Part shown: positions 49,583 to 51,617 of the stretch, piece by piece
Layout of the letters: every line of letters starts with the position of its first letter
Numbering within the stretch: position 1 is the stretch's first letter
From: Thermoplasmata archaeon
GTDB lineage: Archaea; Thermoplasmatota; Thermoplasmata; Lutacidiplasmatales; UBA184
NCBI GenBank assembly: GCA_030037735.1
Contig: JASHQC010000088.1
Coordinates: forward strand, 1 to 51,617
Length of the DNA: 51,617 nucleotides
Reading direction: 5' to 3'
The notes under the pieces: generated by a model
The model's input: the letters and a program-made list of their open reading frames with translations, nothing else
Database searches by the model: none
What the model was told of the DNA's origin: nothing
Position numbers and translations under genes: made by a program

Positions 49583-49942
49583 ATGAAGCTCTCGCCGTAC
49601 TCGGTTGCCGTCGCGGTCTCCAACGGAAAGCGGGCTCTCGCGTTCTACCACGGAAAGCTAGGGCTCGACGTCCTCGCGAACCAGGACCATTGGGTCGTCG
49701 TCGGACGTAAGAGAGGGGGTCTCGCCATCCATCTATGTGAATTCGGCAAGCCGACGCCGAAGTCCGAGAAGGGAAATACCGGGATCCTGTTTCTGACGGA
49801 CGAGTCGATGGAGAGGACCTACCAGAAGCTCAAGCGGAAAGGCGTAAAGTTCAGTGTTCCGCCGAAGAAGGTGGATTGGGGCTGGGTGTGCAAGTTCCTC
49901 GACCCCGACGGCAACGAGATCTGGCTCGGGCCCAAGGAATAG
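49583..49942 (+). CDS. VOC-superfamily protein (glyoxalase/bleomycin-resistance fold)
   Basis: A small metal-binding or ligand-binding protein of 119 residues with two beta-alpha-beta-beta-beta units. YSVAVAVSNGKRALAFYHGKLGLDVLANQDHWVVVG is the first unit; GNTGILFLTDESMERTYQKLKRKGVKF and FLDPDGNEIWLGPKE form the second, ending in the characteristic DPDGN-x-(I/F) element. The usual first metal His of the fold is not obvious (VAVAV where His is often found), so it may be a binding protein instead of an enzyme. ATG 49583 is preferred over GTG 49565 because of the TATA spacing. Confidence 0.8.
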   Translation: MKLSPYSVAVAVSNGKRALAFYHGKLGLDVLANQDHWVVVGRKRGGLAIHLCEFGKPTPKSEKGNTGILFLTDESMERTYQKLKRKGVKFSVPPKKVDWGWVCKFLDPDGNEIWLGPKE

Positions 49943-49997
49943 GTCGCTCGTTCCTCCGAATCTCCTTCACTGCACCGGGCCGTTCCACCAAAGCACC

Positions 49998-50006
49998 ACA
50001 TATACG
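49998..50006 (+). promoter_or_regulatory. TATA box of the DUF998-like gene
   Basis: ACATATACG lies about 38 nt before TTG 50040. A GAGAGAGGTGG sequence at 50023-50033 may serve as ribosome-binding site. Confidence 0.5.
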
Positions 50007-50039
50007 GGCTAGTCTAGTCCGCGAGAGAGGTGGCGCCCG

Positions 50040-50699
50040 TTGCCCGGTCTAGGTCCTCTGATACCGGTCCGTGCCCGTCAAGCCGGCGCTGTGGTCCTCC
50101 TCGCGTCGCTGCAGTTCATCGTCGCGATGATCGTGGTCCAGCTCAAGTACCCCGGATACAGCGATATCGGGAACTACATCAGTGACCTGGGCGGCCCGCA
50201 CTCGCCCTGGGCCGTCGTCTTCAACGCCTCCGTCATTGTCCTGGGCCTGCTGACGCTCCTAGGAGCCTTCCTTCTCCTCTCCGCCTTCAACCGCCGTCTC
50301 AGCCGGACCCTGGGGCTGGGTTTCCTTGCCATCGCCGGGATCGGAGCCATCCTGGTGGGGGTGTTCCCCGAGAACTCCACGGCGCTGGGCGGCCACGCCC
50401 ATACAGTTGCCGCCGACATCGCGTTCATCGCGGCCGGCTTGGCACTCATCAACCTGCCGGGTGCCATGCTCCGGGACACCCGCTGGGAGGGATACCGGGC
50501 CTTCACCTTCCTCCTGGGCCTCATCACGCTCGTCGCGATCGTGTTCTTCGCGACTGACAAATGGGGCGCCCTCGGGCCGGGCGGGTTGGAGCGAGTCGTC
50601 GTGGCCCCGATCCTCCTCTGGTCGATCGTGATCGGGATCCATTTGCTGAGTCTCCCCACTTACCAGAGAGTCCCGATCGCTCGCTCCACCTCGATCTGA
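50040..50699 (+). CDS. DUF998-like membrane protein
   Basis: An integral membrane protein of 219 residues with about six helices. AGAVVLLASLQFIVAMIVVQ starts helix 1, then YSDIGNYISDLGG and the helix VVFNASVIVLGLLTLLGAFLLL follow; the SDLG and FN(A/S)S elements are the marks of DUF998. VGVFPENSTALGGHAHTVAADIAFIAAGLA contains the conserved FPE and HxHxxxA residues that may bind metal. Function is unknown. The start is TTG 50040, the only start-like codon that fits the ribosome-binding site; this is plausible but not certain. Confidence 0.8.
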   Translation: MPGLGPLIPVRARQAGAVVLLASLQFIVAMIVVQLKYPGYSDIGNYISDLGGPHSPWAVVFNASVIVLGLLTLLGAFLLLSAFNRRLSRTLGLGFLAIAGIGAILVGVFPENSTALGGHAHTVAADIAFIAAGLALINLPGAMLRDTRWEGYRAFTFLLGLITLVAIVFFATDKWGALGPGGLERVVVAPILLWSIVIGIHLLSLPTYQRVPIARSTSI

Positions 50700-50856
50700 A
50701 TCCGCCGCCGCCCGGGATTTTACCTCTCCGTACAGGCGCCGCCGTTGGCGGCCGAGGGAGGACGGTAACCTTCCCACCCGGAGGAGGTTAAGCGGCCTGA
50801 GGACCTGGTCCTCTCGTTCCCCGCGGCTGCGCTAGGTTATCGGGACAGGACCGACC

Positions 50857-51617
50857 ATGCAGAAGACCAGTACCCAACCTCCGATCCCTCAGGCCGTGAT
50901 CCTCGGCGCGGGCTATGCCGGGCTATCGGTGGCGAAGGCGATCCACCGCCACGCGGGCCATCGGGTCCACGTCGTGCTGGTCGATCGATCCCCGGAGCAC
51001 GTGCTCCGTACCGAGCTTTACCAAGTCGACGAGATGGCTATCGCCGGCAAGAACCGGAGACGGTGGGCCCTCCCGATTGCCGAAGTGTTGGACGGGCGGA
51101 TCGCACGCTTCGTCCAGGGCACCGTGACGGGGATCGACCTCTCGTCCCGGACGGTCCGTCTCGGGAACGGAACGCTGCCGTTCGATTACCTGGTGATCTG
51201 TCTCGGCTCCGAGCCCAGCTACTTCGGAATCGCCGGCGCCAAGGAGTTCGCGCAAGAGGTCTACTCGCTGACGGGCGCGATGCGGCTCGCGGCCCGACTC
51301 GTCGAAGCGGAACGGGAGGCCGCGAAGACGCCGGGAGCGTCCCGGCCTCGGGTCGTGGTCGTAGGAGGGGGTTCGACCGGCACCGAAGTGGCTGCGGAGG
51401 TGGCTACGGCGGACTGGACAACCATCGCGGACCCGAGCGCGCCGCTACCTCAGGTCACGCTGCTGACGGGCCCGATGCCTCTGCTCCAAGGGTTTCCGGA
51501 GCCAATCATTCGGCATTCCCGCGACCTCCTCGAGAAATCCCGTGTCGAGATCCGGGAAGACACCCCGGTGGCTCGAGTGGACCCCGGACGGCTCACACTC
51601 AAGGACGGCTCGACCGT
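50857..51617 (+). CDS. NADH dehydrogenase type II-like flavoprotein (3' end cut by window)
   Basis: The first 253 codons of a FAD/NAD enzyme that runs off the window. PPIPQAVILGAGYAGLSVAKAIHRH is the FAD motif, FDYLVICLGSEPSYFGIAGAKEFA the conserved NDH-2 segment, and RPRVVVVGGGSTGTEVAAEV the NAD-binding GxGxxG. NDH-2 proteins oxidise NADH and pass electrons to quinone at the inner membrane face; sulfide:quinone reductase is a close relative, but the usual Cys residues of that enzyme are not seen in this part. ATG 50857 gives the expected N-terminus. There is a TATA-like GGTTATCGG about 20 nt before it. Confidence 0.85.
   Translation, partial: MQKTSTQPPIPQAVILGAGYAGLSVAKAIHRHAGHRVHVVLVDRSPEHVLRTELYQVDEMAIAGKNRRRWALPIAEVLDGRIARFVQGTVTGIDLSSRTVRLGNGTLPFDYLVICLGSEPSYFGIAGAKEFAQEVYSLTGAMRLAARLVEAEREAAKTPGASRPRVVVVGGGSTGTEVAAEVATADWTTIADPSAPLPQVTLLTGPMPLLQGFPEPIIRHSRDLLEKSRVEIREDTPVARVDPGRLTLKDGST

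Noticed and set aside
1-51617. tRNA, rRNA and mobile elements
   Set aside because: No T-arm-like GGTTCGAATCC context, no rRNA-like segment, no transposase or integrase motif and no terminal inverted repeats with target duplication were recognised by eye; a dedicated scan was not possible.

Overview
The window reads as chromosomal DNA of an uncultivated high-G+C archaeon, most likely of the Thermoplasmatota. Three things support this. Many secreted proteins carry the F-(T/S)-E-(T/S)-GLP-x-G-T-x-W repeat that I associate with surface proteins of that phylum. Promoters are archaeal: TATA-like boxes lie about 27 nt before many start codons and the leaders are very short or absent. The gene set also fits: dolichol-type GT2 transferase, GH15 trehalase-like enzyme, archaeal-type ATP sulfurylase and a winged-helix regulator. 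GTG starts are common and TTG starts occur. The phylum is an inference from protein character, and no rRNA or tRNA gene was found to anchor it.

From 0.2 to 26 kb lies a cell-surface and glycan region. It holds three related secreted glycoside-hydrolase-like proteins (197-1690, 12877-16716, 24653-26215), one of which ends in nine tandem GLPSGTxW repeats. Two kelch-propeller surface proteins (1835-4018, 4366-7803) and an unknown secreted protein (16739-18166) accompany them. Among these sit nucleotide-sugar epimerases (8060-9019, 10550-11425), two GT4 and one GT2 glycosyltransferases, and a sulfation set: sulfotransferase (18295-19281), ATP sulfurylase (19603-20781), APS kinase (20990-21595) and a HAD phosphatase (21677-22504). 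Together they suggest that activated sulfate (PAPS) is made here and transferred to an exported sugar or surface protein.

From 26 to 36 kb come a CrtI/PYROXD2-like flavoprotein and a four-helix membrane protein with a degraded neighbouring copy that keeps the same upstream element. Next is a tight operon of trehalose-synthase-like GT, MscS channel and GH15 trehalase-like enzyme (29457-33507), probably for osmotic balance. An APC permease follows, convergent with that operon across a perfect 12-bp hairpin, then a metallophosphoesterase.

From 36 kb to the end the genes are mostly metabolic: an SRPBCC protein, a class I aminotransferase, another large anchored surface protein, a degenerate Nudix-like protein and a multipass membrane protein. 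An operon of class III CoA-transferase and L-2-hydroxyglutarate oxidase comes next, then a coupled pair of small membrane proteins, and a 2-hydroxyacid dehydrogenase followed by a benzoylformate-decarboxylase-like ThDP enzyme. The last genes are a broken small membrane protein, a winged-helix regulator with an inverted repeat in its promoter, a VOC protein, a DUF998-like membrane protein, and the first 253 codons of a type II NADH-dehydrogenase-like flavoprotein cut by the window end.

No CRISPR array, insertion sequence, integrase, rRNA or tRNA was seen. The dense overlapping open frames on both strands come from high G+C and were discarded unless the protein itself looked real.
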